From the NCBI GenBank assembly GCA_963970005.1, contig CAXAMN010004180.1:209105-273104 (forward strand): a stretch of DNA of 64,000 nt. The letters are read 5' to 3'. The DNA comes from Durusdinium trenchii. Taxonomy: Eukaryota > Sar > Dinophyceae > Suessiales > Symbiodiniaceae. Positions 20,075 through 30,359 of the stretch are shown piece by piece. The notes below the pieces were generated by a model that worked only from the letters and a program-made list of their open reading frames with translations, did no database searches and was not told the DNA's origin. A program made the translations under genes and the position numbers. Positions within the stretch are counted from its first letter, which is position 1. Each line of letters opens with the position of its first letter.

Positions 20075-23000
20075 GTTGCCATTGAAAGGACCTCATCAGC
20101 CGGTTTCGATAGGTAGCCCAGTCCGCCGGCGAGGATCGAAGTCCATAGAGGGCGTGTTGAACCCGCCATAGTTCCTGAGGTCCCACAATGCCCGCCTCCA
20201 CCAAAATGCGTGGCGGTTTCACCACTACCAATGATCGACTGGAGTCTTCCCTGGGGGCCAGAAGGAAAGCCGTCTTGACATCGCAAGTGGCGATCTCCCA
20301 GTTCATAGCCGCCGCCTTTCGTAGAAGACATCGGATGGTTGTTCCGTCAGCTCCGCCGGCATACAGGTTCTGGGCCTCCTCCTTTCCCGAGGTTGCTGCA
20401 CCACTGCCATCCAGAGCTTCCAACCGATTGCCGCAGACTACAATGCGAGCCCGCTTCTTCCCATGTGGTGCCTTGATGGTCGGAACCAACATCCCCGGCG
20501 CCACCTCCATCACCTCATACAATGGATCTTGCTCCAACTCTTCCATGGTCGTCGGGCTCAATGCCCTAGTTCCTTCAATCAAGGACTGGTACTCGTCAGT
20601 CATCGGAGGCACCCACGCTGCAAGCTCCTGTCGGACTCGTTGAAGGGGAACGGCATAGGTTTGCAACACCGCCGGTGGAGGAGCTCCAGGATCCTGTAAC
20701 TCCAAACCTGCTTCATTCTTCACCGCAGCCAACCTCACCGACTCCAGCTTACGATGTTGGTCCTCCAAATGATCCTCTTGTACCAACAGTCCAGCTTCCA
20801 ATGCAGCCATCCATCGCCCTCTCTGTCTGCCCTGCTCTTCTCCAATGGCCTGATGGCGCAACTCCTCACTCCATAACCTCTTCATCAGCAAGTGCGACCT
20901 CACCTCCATGGCGTGCCACTCCTCAGCTTGATCCCAAGAACAACTCGAGCCTTTCCATAGACCTCCAGTCCGACGTTCTCGGTAGTCGTCCACATACTCC
21001 AAGTTGCCACCACAGAACCCACAGGAAATCTGCGTCGCCTCCACCAAGTCCAGCGTACCTTCCACCGCCGCTTGCATGGAGCTCATCACCACCCCGCAGC
21101 CGCGAATGTCCCTTGGATCCTCAGTCGGGACTTGGTGGGGGTGCCGGGGTTGAAGAAGTCCACAATCTCCACAACACACCATCGCCAGCTCCCCAAGGCA
21201 TTCCCAAGCTCTCCACCCCGACTGCTCTCCTTCCGACTCCGGCTCCATCTCATCGACCATCTCCTCGACATCCTCCTCATCGTCCACAAACTCCAGACCA
21301 CCACCACTGAAGTCCCGCTCCAACTCCTCCAGGTAGTTCCTCAGCGGCCCGGAGACCTCCAACTCCACGCCAACCACCTCTTCTTCTCCATCTCCCCCGA
21401 CCATTTGCTCCATTGATTGATCGGTGGAGTTCATCATGCCATTCACAACCTCTCCAGGTTGCCATACCGACAGCGAGTTCAATGGTGTAGATTCCGGATT
21501 TTCCAAAATTGGTTCCAAAGTTGGTTCAGTGGTCTCCCCCCCAGCTCTTAGTACCCGAAGAGCTGGTCGGACTCCTGCATCAAAATGTCGAGCCACCACA
21601 TCTTTTAGTGGGTGCGGGTCGAATGACTGTTTCCCTGTTAGTCGATGTCTGATGCCCTTGTCCTTGAGGTCCATTTCCTGCAGCTCCAGCACCGCTTCCA
21701 AGGTTTTCGAAGGGGTCACCACCGTCCGAAGATGCTGAATTCTATTCTGTTTGTCCTTTGCCACCCAACCCGATGACATCAACGGACTTGGTCCCAACAC
21801 TTGTACTCTCTTGAACGGGTTGGTCAGTTCTCCCGTTTTGTGATGCCATCTTTTGGCCTTAGCCATGACCATTGATCCAAAATTGACCATTGGCTTCGAT
21901 CCCACTCCCAGCCTCTGAAGTTGTAGGCGTAGTCGTTGAGTCGCAGCATGCCTCAATGCACATGGCCACAATGACGCCTCCACCTTGCTGGTGTGTAGGA
22001 GGAGCCTCATCCTTCGTTTGAGCTGCAGGAGCTCTGCTTCCACCCTGCCATTTGACTGGCTATCATCACCCGAGGTCATCGTGTGAACCATCTCCCTGGC
22101 CTGCACCCACTTGGCCACTGCCTTCGTGAGGAAGGACTTCTCCCGGTCCGAGTGCAGCCGACATGGCCGCACTCCCAGCATCCTGTAGTGAGCATGGACC
22201 TTGGAGAGCGCCTGCACGATGTCCTCCACCGCTCGAGATTGCATCGGCTCTGCAATCGTGAGGTTCTGAAGTGGAACCTCTTCCTGAGCTCGCTCCAGCG
22301 CAGCTTTCATGTTCAGCTCAGCCACCTGCTCCTCTGTCGCCAATTCCACTTCCTCTTTCTCCTCTTCAATCTCCACCACATTCTTGACTTCCGACTCATG
22401 GTCCAGTGGTTCCTCTGGTGCCCCAGCTAGATCCTTCACTATCGGCACCGGGATCGTCGCCACCATCACATACCTGCACCACTGGTTCAATCCAAGGTCT
22501 CTCCCCTGCTCAAACGGACCCATGATGTCCACCGCCATCACGAAGGCAGACGAGGCGTTTCTGGAGCGTCGATGTGGGCTGGAGAATCCCATTGCTTCCA
22601 CACAATCCCGACAATCTCTCCTGTAGGGAACGTGCTCTTGCTTGATGTGCCTCTTCCATTCCTCCACATCCATCTTGGCCAATCCGATGTGAGCTCTCCC
22701 CCCAAACCGAAGATTCAAGGCCAGTCCAATCGCCTTCACCAGCCCACTGGACCACCGCGCCCACGACCGAGATGCTTTCATTCTCTCCTGTAGCCCTCCC
22801 TCCACTGGGTCCGCCGATCCTCCTCCCCTGAGTCCATTCAGATCTTCCAGGTGACGAAGGTTGGTCAGCAAACTAGTGGGTTTTCGCCGGGAGTGCCCCG
22901 TTCGTCCTTGGTCGAAGCTAACCAAGCTCATTCCATACTCGTCCACCATTCTCCTCAACAATGGCCATTCAAAGAAAGATGGGTGATCATGCCCGGCATC

Positions 23001-26000
23001 GACTCCATCTCCCACATAGCTTGCAGGGTCCTGCGGAGATTCCAGAAGAAATGCCACCGGATCAGGTCCTTCCCGATGCTCCTCCGCCAGGTGCCATAGC
23101 CCCACCTGCTTCACCACCAGTGCGGAATCCCCTCGCACCTGTTCACGTTCCCGGGCCGTTAGCCCCTCCAGGCCCCAGCGATCATCGCCACGACCTCTCA
23201 CTCTCCTCGGTCCTGGCGGCCCCTTGCACCTCAATCTGCTCGTGGTACGACAAGGCGGACCCCCAACCACTCCTTTCACCTTCCCGGATCTGGCCAGCGA
23301 GCACACGTAGCTCCACACATTCGCGTTGTGCACATTGAAGCCATCTCCCAACTCCAAATCCAGGAAAATCCAATCCATGTCATCTGGCAGTGTGCCTTTC
23401 CACCTCCCTGTATCCGCTCCAGAGAACAGGTGAATCACCAGGCCACGACTTCGCTGATGTCGACGCCTCTGACGTCTATTCCAAGGCAGCAGCTCTGGGC
23501 TCGGTTCACTCGAAAACCCAACCATCATCTCCAGCACGTCCTCCGGCACGTCCGGCATGATGCTACGCCACCAATTCCAGTCCACTTGGGACAATCTCTT
23601 CCGATTCTTCTGGTTCTCTTCAAACTCTGCCAACATCACCATGGCGTCCTTTCGATTCATGACAGGGCACCCCGATCTCAGCCAACACTTCACAGCTCCA
23701 AGCTGCTGGTGCATGATCGTGCAACCCTGCCCATTCCAGTGAATGGCATACCCATTCTCCACCAGCAGACTCAGCGGCAAGATCGGCTCCACTGGCTCCA
23801 AGGACAAGAGGGTGTCAAAGTCCGGGTGCTTGTACAAAGTTGTACATCCATGGGCAAGCTCCACCGTCACAGGCTGCAACCTCCCTCGCTCCTCCTGTCT
23901 TGCCATTCTCAATGGGTGAGTAGCTCCACCATCCAATAAGGCTAGCTCCAAACCCTCATTGGTATCTGCCACATGAATCTGCTTCAATCTGAAAGTCTTC
24001 ATGCTGCGGAGGGACTTCAAGAGGGATGTGGCCTCAGTGATCAGCTCCGACGTCGGATCACCCTTCTTTTCCAATTCAACTCCACCATCCCGTCCCTTTT
24101 CTCCTCCACCTGCCACCGGCCGTGTAGCCGCGGACAAAGAGCTCGTCAATGAAGTAGTTCCTGACTTTTCATTCGGGCCAGTCTCCTCCTTCTCCGACGT
24201 CCCTTTCCCACTTCCCTTCAACTTGGCCGTCTTTTTCCCATCCTTCTCCGGTCGTTCCCGACCATACGGACAGTCCTTCGCAAAGTGGTTCTCCCCGGAG
24301 CAGTGAAAACACCTGCCCATCTTGTTGATGCCCTCCCAGGCATGGGCGAAAGTACAAGTCTCTCCCCGCTTGCACCCACCAGTCGTACCCCAGTAACGGC
24401 ATGGATGTTTCGTCTTTGGTGGTCCATCTCCGCCTCCGCCTCCTCCACCCAAGGCCTTAATCGTTGGCTGAGCCCCGGCTGCTGGCTGAAGGACTGCTCC
24501 GGAGCCAGTAGTCTTGGCCGACGAAGGATGTGGCATAGTCAACGCCAAATCTTCCGCTTCAGCCTGGAGAAACTCCGCAAACTCCTTGGTGGTAGTTAAC
24601 GTTGGCCTTCGATCGACCTCCAGTTCCTGCCGAGCTGCAGCAATCCTGAATCCCACTTGGCTTCCTCCATGCTTCGTGAGATTCTCCGCCACCTTGGACA
24701 AGGCCTGAATCAAGACCATCGAATCCGGGATTGCTACATGCAATTCTTCAGCTCGACAAATCCACCTGCGCCAGGTTCGAATGGCACCCAGTGTGTCCTG
24801 GATAGAGCTGCCACACTTCACCTCCGTCAGGCTGCGCAATAGATTTCCCCTTTCTGCGTTTCCACCAGGTTGGTAGATGGTGAAGAGCTTGTACAAGATC
24901 GCCTGAGTCGCCACTCGTCGACTTGCCACAATGTCCTTTCTCACCGGTTCCGGGAGCGCAGCTAGCAAAGTCGAGCTCGCCCGCTGATCCAATCGTTGGA
25001 ACCGTGGGGACACCTGCTCCTCCACCTTGATTCTCAACCGCCCCAATGGCGTCGCCAAAAGCCACTCATTGTACTTCACCTCCACTTCTCGCTGCACCCA
25101 ATCCCAAAACTCGCGAGACGACGTACTGAGGTCTCCCATCAACGGGGAAATCACCGTCAGCCAGTCCCCAAAGAGCAGGGCCGCATTCTCAGTCGAAGGT
25201 GATGGCAACTGTGGCAATTCCAAATTCCGCATTGCCTCAGGTAGGGCCGCTGTCACCGATTCCATCGGCTTCATCCCATTCACCGCCCCATTCAAACCAT
25301 TTCCATGACCTCGAAGATCGGGTACTGGAGCAAGACCAGGAGGAGTATCAGGTGCTCCACCAGGCTTAGCATTCTCTCCCATCGGCTCTTGAGGTCCTTC
25401 CGCCTTCGCACTCGGCACCGACGTGAACGATGCTGAATCTCCAGCGTCCGTCATCTTCTTCACCTCCCGAGCAAAGGTCTCCTCGGCCTCCCTCAAGATG
25501 CGTTCTCGAAGACGTTCCACTTGTCCCAGGCCCGGACTCGGCACAGGAGGTTGGCTTCTCGTTACCTCGGACTCACGCACGTGTGACTCACCCTTGGCCG
25601 CTTGCTGCACTGAAGCACTCCAAAAAGGATTCACCGTCCCCAAAGGTCCCACCGGCGTGGTAGGATAGGGCTCCAGCACCCGAGGGTGTACATCATCACG
25701 TCCTGCTCCAGCCATATAAGGCGATGCCCCACTGCGCTCCATTTCCACCCCGCTCTGCCGCAAGGGAGTACCAGCCGCCAGCCCGTGCCCTGCGAGAACT
25801 CCGTATCCGGTACCAGCATGACCTCCATGATCACCGGGCCGAAGAAGAGGATCTAGTAGGGTAGGTTGGGAACTTGGCCTTTGAAGAGCATGTTGCAACA
25901 CTTCAAATGACTGCCGAACTGCCTCCTGCAAATGCCCAAGCCCCATCACCTGGCCTCTTGGGTCATTCAACAGCTGTCGAACTTCCTGTTGTCCTTGGTG

Positions 26001-26240
26001 ACCACTCGATGCGGCCACTGCCGGAGGGCCTCCCTGGCCTGATCCAGCCCCAGCAGCTGCTCCCAGCCGCTTCATCTCCGCTGCCCTCACAGGCACTGAT
26101 TGCGCCCTCATGGCCTTGCCCTGCAGCTCCTCCTCGATGAGCGCATCCAATCGGCGGTCAGCCACACCAATCTCCACCGGTGGAGCCGCTGCCTCTTTCC
26201 GCTCTCGAGATCGTTGCTGCCGGCGTCTTCGTTGTTCCAT
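19977..26240 (-). CDS. Copia-B Gag-protease-methyltransferase-integrase-RT polyprotein
   Basis: The first in-frame ATG is at 26240 (MEQRRRRQQ); the open frame extends to 26309 without ATG. Residue numbers count from 26309. Gag capsid (about 365-620), a CCCH finger CRYWGTTGGCKRGETCTFAH (about 636-660), a CCHC knuckle CFHCSGENHFAKDC (about 665), protease LALLDGGATHPL (about 795), a C5 methyltransferase-like domain (about 955-1152) with VIHLFSGADTG, GGPPCRTTSR, LLESPQDPAS and QGRTGHSRRK, and integrase with an H/C finger (HIKQEHVPYRRDCRDC) and catalytic residues in AVDIMGPF, LHSDREKSF and SNGRVEAEL. Next come a long acidic linker with CCGDCG and CGFCGG, and the first RT motifs (KKRARIVVCGN, CDVKTAFL, ALYGLRSSPADW). 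The frame breaks near 20065, where GAAGGGAGG seems one G too long; RT continues in the next entry upstream on the map. Confidence 0.88.
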   Translation of the reverse strand: MEQRRRRQQRSRERKEAAAPPVEIGVADRRLDALIEEELQGKAMRAQSVPVRAAEMKRLGAAAGAGSGQGGPPAVAASSGHQGQQEVRQLLNDPRGQVMGLGHLQEAVRQSFEVLQHALQRPSSQPTLLDPLLRPGDHGGHAGTGYGVLAGHGLAAGTPLRQSGVEMERSGASPYMAGAGRDDVHPRVLEPYPTTPVGPLGTVNPFWSASVQQAAKGESHVRESEVTRSQPPVPSPGLGQVERLRERILREAEETFAREVKKMTDAGDSASFTSVPSAKAEGPQEPMGENAKPGGAPDTPPGLAPVPDLRGHGNGLNGAVNGMKPMESVTAALPEAMRNLELPQLPSPSTENAALLFGDWLTVISPLMGDLSTSSREFWDWVQREVEVKYNEWLLATPLGRLRIKVEEQVSPRFQRLDQRASSTLLAALPEPVRKDIVASRRVATQAILYKLFTIYQPGGNAERGNLLRSLTEVKCGSSIQDTLGAIRTWRRWICRAEELHVAIPDSMVLIQALSKVAENLTKHGGSQVGFRIAAARQELEVDRRPTLTTTKEFAEFLQAEAEDLALTMPHPSSAKTTGSGAVLQPAAGAQPTIKALGGGGGGGDGPPKTKHPCRYWGTTGGCKRGETCTFAHAWEGINKMGRCFHCSGENHFAKDCPYGRERPEKDGKKTAKLKGSGKGTSEKEETGPNEKSGTTSLTSSLSAATRPVAGGGEKGRDGGVELEKKGDPTSELITEATSLLKSLRSMKTFRLKQIHVADTNEGLELALLDGGATHPLRMARQEERGRLQPVTVELAHGCTTLYKHPDFDTLLSLEPVEPILPLSLLVENGYAIHWNGQGCTIMHQQLGAVKCWLRSGCPVMNRKDAMVMLAEFEENQKNRKRLSQVDWNWWRSIMPDVPEDVLEMMVGFSSEPSPELLPWNRRQRRRHQRSRGLVIHLFSGADTGRWKGTLPDDMDWIFLDLELGDGFNVHNANVWSYVCSLARSGKVKGVVGGPPCRTTSRLRCKGPPGPRRVRGRGDDRWGLEGLTAREREQVRGDSALVVKQVGLWHLAEEHREGPDPVAFLLESPQDPASYVGDGVDAGHDHPSFFEWPLLRRMVDEYGMSLVSFDQGRTGHSRRKPTSLLTNLRHLEDLNGLRGGGSADPVEGGLQERMKASRSWARWSSGLVKAIGLALNLRFGGRAHIGLAKMDVEEWKRHIKQEHVPYRRDCRDCVEAMGFSSPHRRSRNASSAFVMAVDIMGPFEQGRDLGLNQWCRYVMVATIPVPIVKDLAGAPEEPLDHESEVKNVVEIEEEKEEVELATEEQVAELNMKAALERAQEEVPLQNLTIAEPMQSRAVEDIVQALSKVHAHYRMLGVRPCRLHSDREKSFLTKAVAKWVQAREMVHTMTSGDDSQSNGRVEAELLQLKRRMRLLLHTSKVEASLWPCALRHAATQRLRLQLQRLGVGSKPMVNFGSMVMAKAKRWHHKTGELTNPFKRVQVLGPSPLMSSGWVAKDKQNRIQHLRTVVTPSKTLEAVLELQEMDLKDKGIRHRLTGKQSFDPHPLKDVVARHFDAGVRPALRVLRAGGETTEPTLEPILENPESTPLNSLSVWQPGEVVNGMMNSTDQSMEQMVGGDGEEEVVGVELEVSGPLRNYLEELERDFSGGGLEFVDDEEDVEEMVDEMEPESEGEQSGWRAWECLGELAMVCCGDCGLLQPRHPHQVPTEDPRDIRGCGVVMSSMQAAVEGTLDLVEATQISCGFCGGNLEYVDDYRERRTGGLWKGSSCSWDQAEEWHAMEVRSHLLMKRLWSEELRHQAIGEEQGRQRGRWMAALEAGLLVQEDHLEDQHRKLESVRLAAVKNEAGLELQDPGAPPPAVLQTYAVPLQRVRQELAAWVPPMTDEYQSLIEGTRALSPTTMEELEQDPLYEVMEVAPGMLVPTIKAPHGKKRARIVVCGNRLEALDGSGAATSGKEEAQNLYAGGADGTTIRCLLRKAAAMNWEIATCDVKTAFLLAPREDSSRSLVVVKPPRILVEAGIVGPQELWRVQHALYGLRSSPADWATYRNRLMRSFQWQHEGRTLELRETPETTVGSGGTASEGIHWGLRG

Positions 26241-26368
26241 GGGGACCAACACTTCCCCGTCCTCGCGACGGTGGAAGGTGGACTTGGAAAATCCAAAAAA
26301 AACGATCACCTTGGGCTCATAACCTGTGGTTATGAAATGGGATGCCCAGCGCGTCGGGCCTTTTCAAC

Positions 26369-26380
26369 CTTGAGCCAAAG
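26369..26380 (-). promoter_or_regulatory. Candidate relic of the trans-spliced leader
   Basis: Read on the - strand the bases are CTTTGGCTCAAG. Eleven of these match the 3' end of the dinoflagellate spliced leader, known to end TTTTGGCTCAAG. It lies 130 bases upstream of the first ATG of Copia-B. Known in the group: reintegrated mRNAs keep leader remnants. Inference: this copy derives from a trans-spliced transcript. Confidence 0.45.
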
Positions 26381-27448
26381 TAAGACGAAAACACTCGTAG
26401 CGCTTGGCTTTCTACGAGGTGTGGTTGTACACTTTTTGATTTGTGCACTTCATGAATCACAGATACAATCCATTCCGCACCTGAAGAGACTGTGGCCGAA
26501 CGATTGCACCCTCTACAGATCATGAATTGAATACCGTGAATACAGATGTAAATGTATTCATTTATTCTCCAAAATGCTCTATCTGTGCTATGTGGTACCT
26601 CAGACATCAAGAATAAGCCTCAAAATCCTCAAAGACTAAAAAGATTGGTAAGTCAGGTACTAGTGGGGGTTGATGGGGGTGTAGTCTATATCTGCATAGC
26701 TTGCCTTTATTTGTGGCTGTTTTTGTATTTCAGATTCCAACCGCCAAACCCACTGCGTCTCGCTTGTCTTTCCAACGTTTCTGGGTTCCCCGACAATTTG
26801 TCACCGTACGTACCCGGCTTAAAGTGCGGTCCCGGCACAAAGAACGCATGGCCTGGCACCATGCCACCCGGCACACTTGCTCTATTTGCCAGCTCAGGGA
26901 ATTGGATTGGAACTCATTCACAACAATTGGATTGGCAAAGGTGCCAACCAAGGAAATGGGATGGGGATGAAAAGATTTTATGTATGCTAAACAAAATGTA
27001 GTGATTCATCGATCTTGGCTCCACGATGACGTGTAGGGCTGGGTCTCCAGTATATGGTCACCCAGGACCCATGAACTTGATAATAGGCAAGATCAAAATC
27101 ATAAATAGCAGGAGTCTGGCGTGAGGTTGGCATATTCTTGTTGAATATCTGTCACTGTTGGATCAGATGTTGGATCAGTTGGCACATCCTTCTTGAGGAT
27201 TCTTCTCACTTCTCAACTGCTGCTGCCAAACTCCTGGCCTGTGGGCACTTTGCGTGCGGGCTTGCCCAGCCTTGGTGAGGGGAGCGTGGTTGAGGGACAA
27301 CGGGAGGATGCGGCATTAGCCCATGTGTTTGGAGGAGAGAAGCCGTGAGAACCAGCGCTGGGAGCAGACAGATCGTTGCGCGACAATGGACCCCAGGACC
27401 ACATGCGTTCTTCAGGGTCTGTGTCCGTGGGTCAAAACTCTGCACTGA
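26381..27448. other. Non-coding stretch
   Basis: Several short frames are open, but none has protein-like composition or good splice signals. No repeat family was recognised. Confidence 0.5.
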
Positions 27449-27617
27449 ACCGAGAGAAAGGAGAGAAAAATGGAGAGAGTGAGAGGGGGAGGGAGGGAGA
27501 GGGAGAGAGAGGGGGAGAGAGGGAGAGAGGGAGAGAGCGAAGAGAGCGAAAGAGAGAGAGAGAGAGAAAGAGAGAAAGAGAGAAAGAGAGAAAGAAAGAA
27601 AGAAAGAAAGAAAGAAA
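27449..27617 (+). repeat. Polypurine tract, GAGA/GAAA microsatellite
   Basis: About 170 bases almost purely of G and A on the + strand, grading from GGGAGA blocks to a (GAAA)n run at 27590-27616. Open frames across it are low-complexity artefacts. Confidence 0.9.
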
Positions 27618-27801
27618 CACAAAGCAGTTTAAAAGTTTATCAAAGCAAGGAAACCCCACGGTTTTAGTTTTAAAGAACTAGGTAAATGCAGCTTTGGTCT
27701 TTTGTTCCAATTCCAGTTCTGACCATGGAGGTCAGCTCATTTCTCACAGCCTTTCCCATCTGCTCTCCCATCCTGAGCTCTCTGACTTCATCCTGGCGGA
27801 C

Positions 27802-28233
27802 TCACGACCGATAAACCGATGAACCGAGCCATGCTGTGACGCATGGCTCAATGGTGGGTCTAATCTTGTGCATCCATGTGCCAAAAGCCTTGAAGCTACA
27901 GAAGTGTCCATCTTCCAATCTTCCAGTGTATGGATGGAGATTCTCTATAAACTCCTGATGAAAGAGTAATGTCACCAAGTCTATTAAGGCCATCCATCAT
28001 CCATGTAATCTACAGTAATTATTCTGCTGAAAGAATACAATAAAGTGAAAACCTCGTGAAACTCGGGAACCGGTTTTTCCTCACCATTCCCGAGCAGGGC
28101 TCATCCAACATCTCTACTTCATGAGAATCTGCCAACAGCACCTGGTAGTACTCATCGAATGGGCTTTGTCCATCCCATGATCAAAAGGACCGGAAGCCCC
28201 TCTTCTCCACGTTCTTCGGCCCGAGTTTGGCGC
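27802..28233 (-). CDS. 3' end of a multi-exon gene of unknown function
   Basis: Three exons join in phase: 28233-28191 (after ATAG, reading KLGPKNVEKRGF), 28163-28085 (FDEYYQVLLADSHEVEML, donor GTGAGG) and 27954-27802 (after TCATCAG, reading EFIENLHPYTGRLEDGHF, stop TGA at 27804-27802). Matching phases at both junctions and the good donor and acceptor sequences support a real gene. Further exons probably lie upstream: coding-like stretches occur near 28640-28580 (GDFLDSSFAFGLVGLDHDD) and 28965-28870. I do not recognise the protein, and no domain signature is evident. Confidence 0.55.
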
Positions 28234-29076
28234 CTATGCTGCACCATCTTGGAACGAGACTTCAAGGAGATACAACCATAGTCGTGAAAGTGAAGCGGCG
28301 AGGGCCTCACCAACGAGGCAGGTACACGACTAGAAAACTGAGTAGATTGGCAATGGATGGCAATGGGTTGGTCCAAACTAGCGAAGCGGATTCTGAAATG
28401 CACTGGATGCTTGTTGGTTGGCGTATCGCTATGGGTGTGGCTAGAAGGTTCTGGTTGTTGCACTTTGGGTAGATCAAACCATAGGGACTGACTGCAGGAC
28501 AAGTGATGCGCCAACCTGCCAAAAATGACATACCAGCCTACCAAATAGGGTCATCAGCTTCCTAAAGTCACGGCAGGGTCATCATGGTCCAGACCAACCA
28601 AACCAAATGCGAACGAAGAATCCAGAAAGTCACCTCGCACGAAGAAGACACGATGAACCCAACCCTCCAGCCGTTCCTCGTGCCATCGCTCCCCGGCCAA
28701 TCGCTCCCGCGGAACAGGATCGAGCCATTTATATACATCCGTCTACTGTTCCACCTCATCTAACGAATTTGAAGCTTTTGGCAAATCTATCTGATTTTGG
28801 CTTGGCACTACTATGTACTGGAAGTGTTGCTTGGTGTTCCCACGCCTCGAGAACAAGTGATCGGAAACCTGCTTGGGAAGTCCACTTTGGACTACACCAT
28901 GGCTTGTTCCAATGCCCAGGCACGGTCGAAGCCTTCTTGGATCCTTTTCGGTACCTGCGTAGCTGACGATCAAGACAGCACGCCCTCAGTCTGTATAACC
29001 ACCGGGAAACTTTGAGAAAAAACACTGATTGCAAGGTGAAAATAACACCCATTCATCAAAATACTCAATGGCGCCA

Positions 29077-29152
29077 CGCTACTAGTAACAGGTGCCTTAC
29101 TAGTAGTAACAAGAAGCTAGTAGTAACAAGTGCCACGCTACTAGTAACAGAT
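29077..29152. repeat. CTAGTAG-family dispersed repeat
   Basis: Four imperfect units of GCTACTAGTAACAGGTGCC and CTAGTAGTAACAAG. ATACTCAATGG occurs on both sides (near 29061 and 29161), so the cluster is bracketed by a short direct repeat. Confidence 0.75.
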
Positions 29153-29196
29153 TCATCAAAATACTCAATGGCCATCAATGACCCAATTGCTCTTGC

Positions 29197-29310
29197 TCAG
29201 AGGGGTGGAAAGACATGTTTCGTGGGCACCGTTGTCGTGGGTGACCACCGGTCCCGTGTGCAGGTGTGGCTCGCTGGCAGCGCTCCGGCCTCGGTCATCG
29301 AACAAAAACG
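29197..29310 (+). CDS. Candidate internal exon, unknown protein
   Basis: Protein-like reading GGKTCFVGTVVVGDHRSRV and onward, after a GCTCAG acceptor and before a possible GTATCC donor. GC content is higher than the surroundings. The opposite strand is also open, so the call is tentative. Confidence 0.3.
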
Positions 29311-29689
29311 AGTATCCTTTTGCAGTTGCACATCCTCTTTTGGGGTGCATGTTTTGAAGATCATGGAAGAACCATAAATAGTTCAAAACAAAAAATGTAC
29401 ATCATCCACATAATCCTCAATTTTGGCACATGGTGCCTCTGTAGTTCTCATGATTTGAGGTGGGGACACCATTTCCACTTCCGGTGGTGTCATTTCCAGT
29501 TGAACAACAGTGGTAACGGACCGGTCCAAAAAATTGCACGGATCGGTGGCCTGGGTTGACTCATTTACTTCATTCCTGTACTTGTGTCAAAGCCAAGCCT
29601 TTTGCAATGTGATGGTAAAAGAAATTCCTGAGAAATCTGAGTCCAGCCATCTCTTGGGCAACAGCGCTTCATTTCTATGGGTTGACCCC

Positions 29690-29974
29690 GAGACACTTCC
29701 CATCAGGTTCTGTAGAGCACGATCCTCCAAACTGGCAATGTCTCAATGACACATCAATAATACTAATAATCGGCTTTGCTAAGTTGGGATGCACACTGGA
29801 TAAGCAATATTCTTCATGTACCGTACAAAGGATCCGCTCCTCCCCCTCCCCTATGGCCTGCAGTTTGCCACCGATGTCAGCTGGGGAGAAAAAACCTGAA
29901 CCCATCGATGTCGAATGATATTCATGTGGACCCAGGATGATGCGCTTCCTCTTGGCGCTTCCTCGTGAATCCAT
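29690..29974 (-). CDS. Candidate exons starting at ATG 29974, unknown protein
   Basis: Starts MDSRGSAKRKRIILG, then a pyrimidine run ending CCCCAG (inside the open frame) that may be an intron end, followed by DIGGKLQAIGEGEERILC. The basic N-terminus and continuous frame look coding, but the exon limits are uncertain. Not recognised. Confidence 0.3.
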
Positions 29975-30359
29975 CCCACTGGTGGGCTCCCAGGCTCAGT
30001 GGCGCGGCCTGGTGAAGGGATGCTGGTTTTGGGTCACATGAGGTAGGGCGTGAGGAGTGCCCAGTGCTTGCACTGAGCTGAGTTGAGGACAGCAACTTGC
30101 ACTGCTGAGTCATGAGAGTTCAACTGACAGCTCAGCACGGGTCAGTGGGTAGGTGGTGCGCGCTTCAACAAGGAGGGATAAAAACAACAAACAAGATCGA
30201 ATAGAAAAGCTGAAGCAACCAGAAACACGGGAACCGTCCAACACCCTTGGATCGTTTGAAAGTGGCTCTTGAACGGCCTGCTGCCGGCACTAACCTCTAC
30301 CAGGTCCTACCACCATCTACAGCACCTTTGGTTTGATTCTCTCCGTCCCCAAACCACCC

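Larger units (their letters stand above)
18640..26380 (-). mobile_element. Copia-B: near-complete Ty1/Copia-type retrotransposon with embedded DNA methyltransferase
   Basis: Gag, protease, methyltransferase, integrase, RT and RNase H occur in Copia order over about 2,600 codons with a single internal frame change. A short sequence matching the 3' end of the dinoflagellate spliced leader lies 130 bases upstream of the first ATG. No LTR could be recognised at either end, and the 3' end abuts the truncated Gag of Copia-A. Confidence 0.88.

Noticed and set aside
9389..26650. LTRs around the Copia elements
   Set aside because: By eye I found no matching direct repeats between the 26.3-26.7 kb flank, the 18.6 kb junction and the 9.4-9.8 kb flank; a self-alignment would be needed to exclude diverged LTRs.
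27206..27681. Open frames rich in LFLSFSLSL or in Glu/Arg/Lys
   Set aside because: They are translations of the GAGA/GAAA microsatellite.
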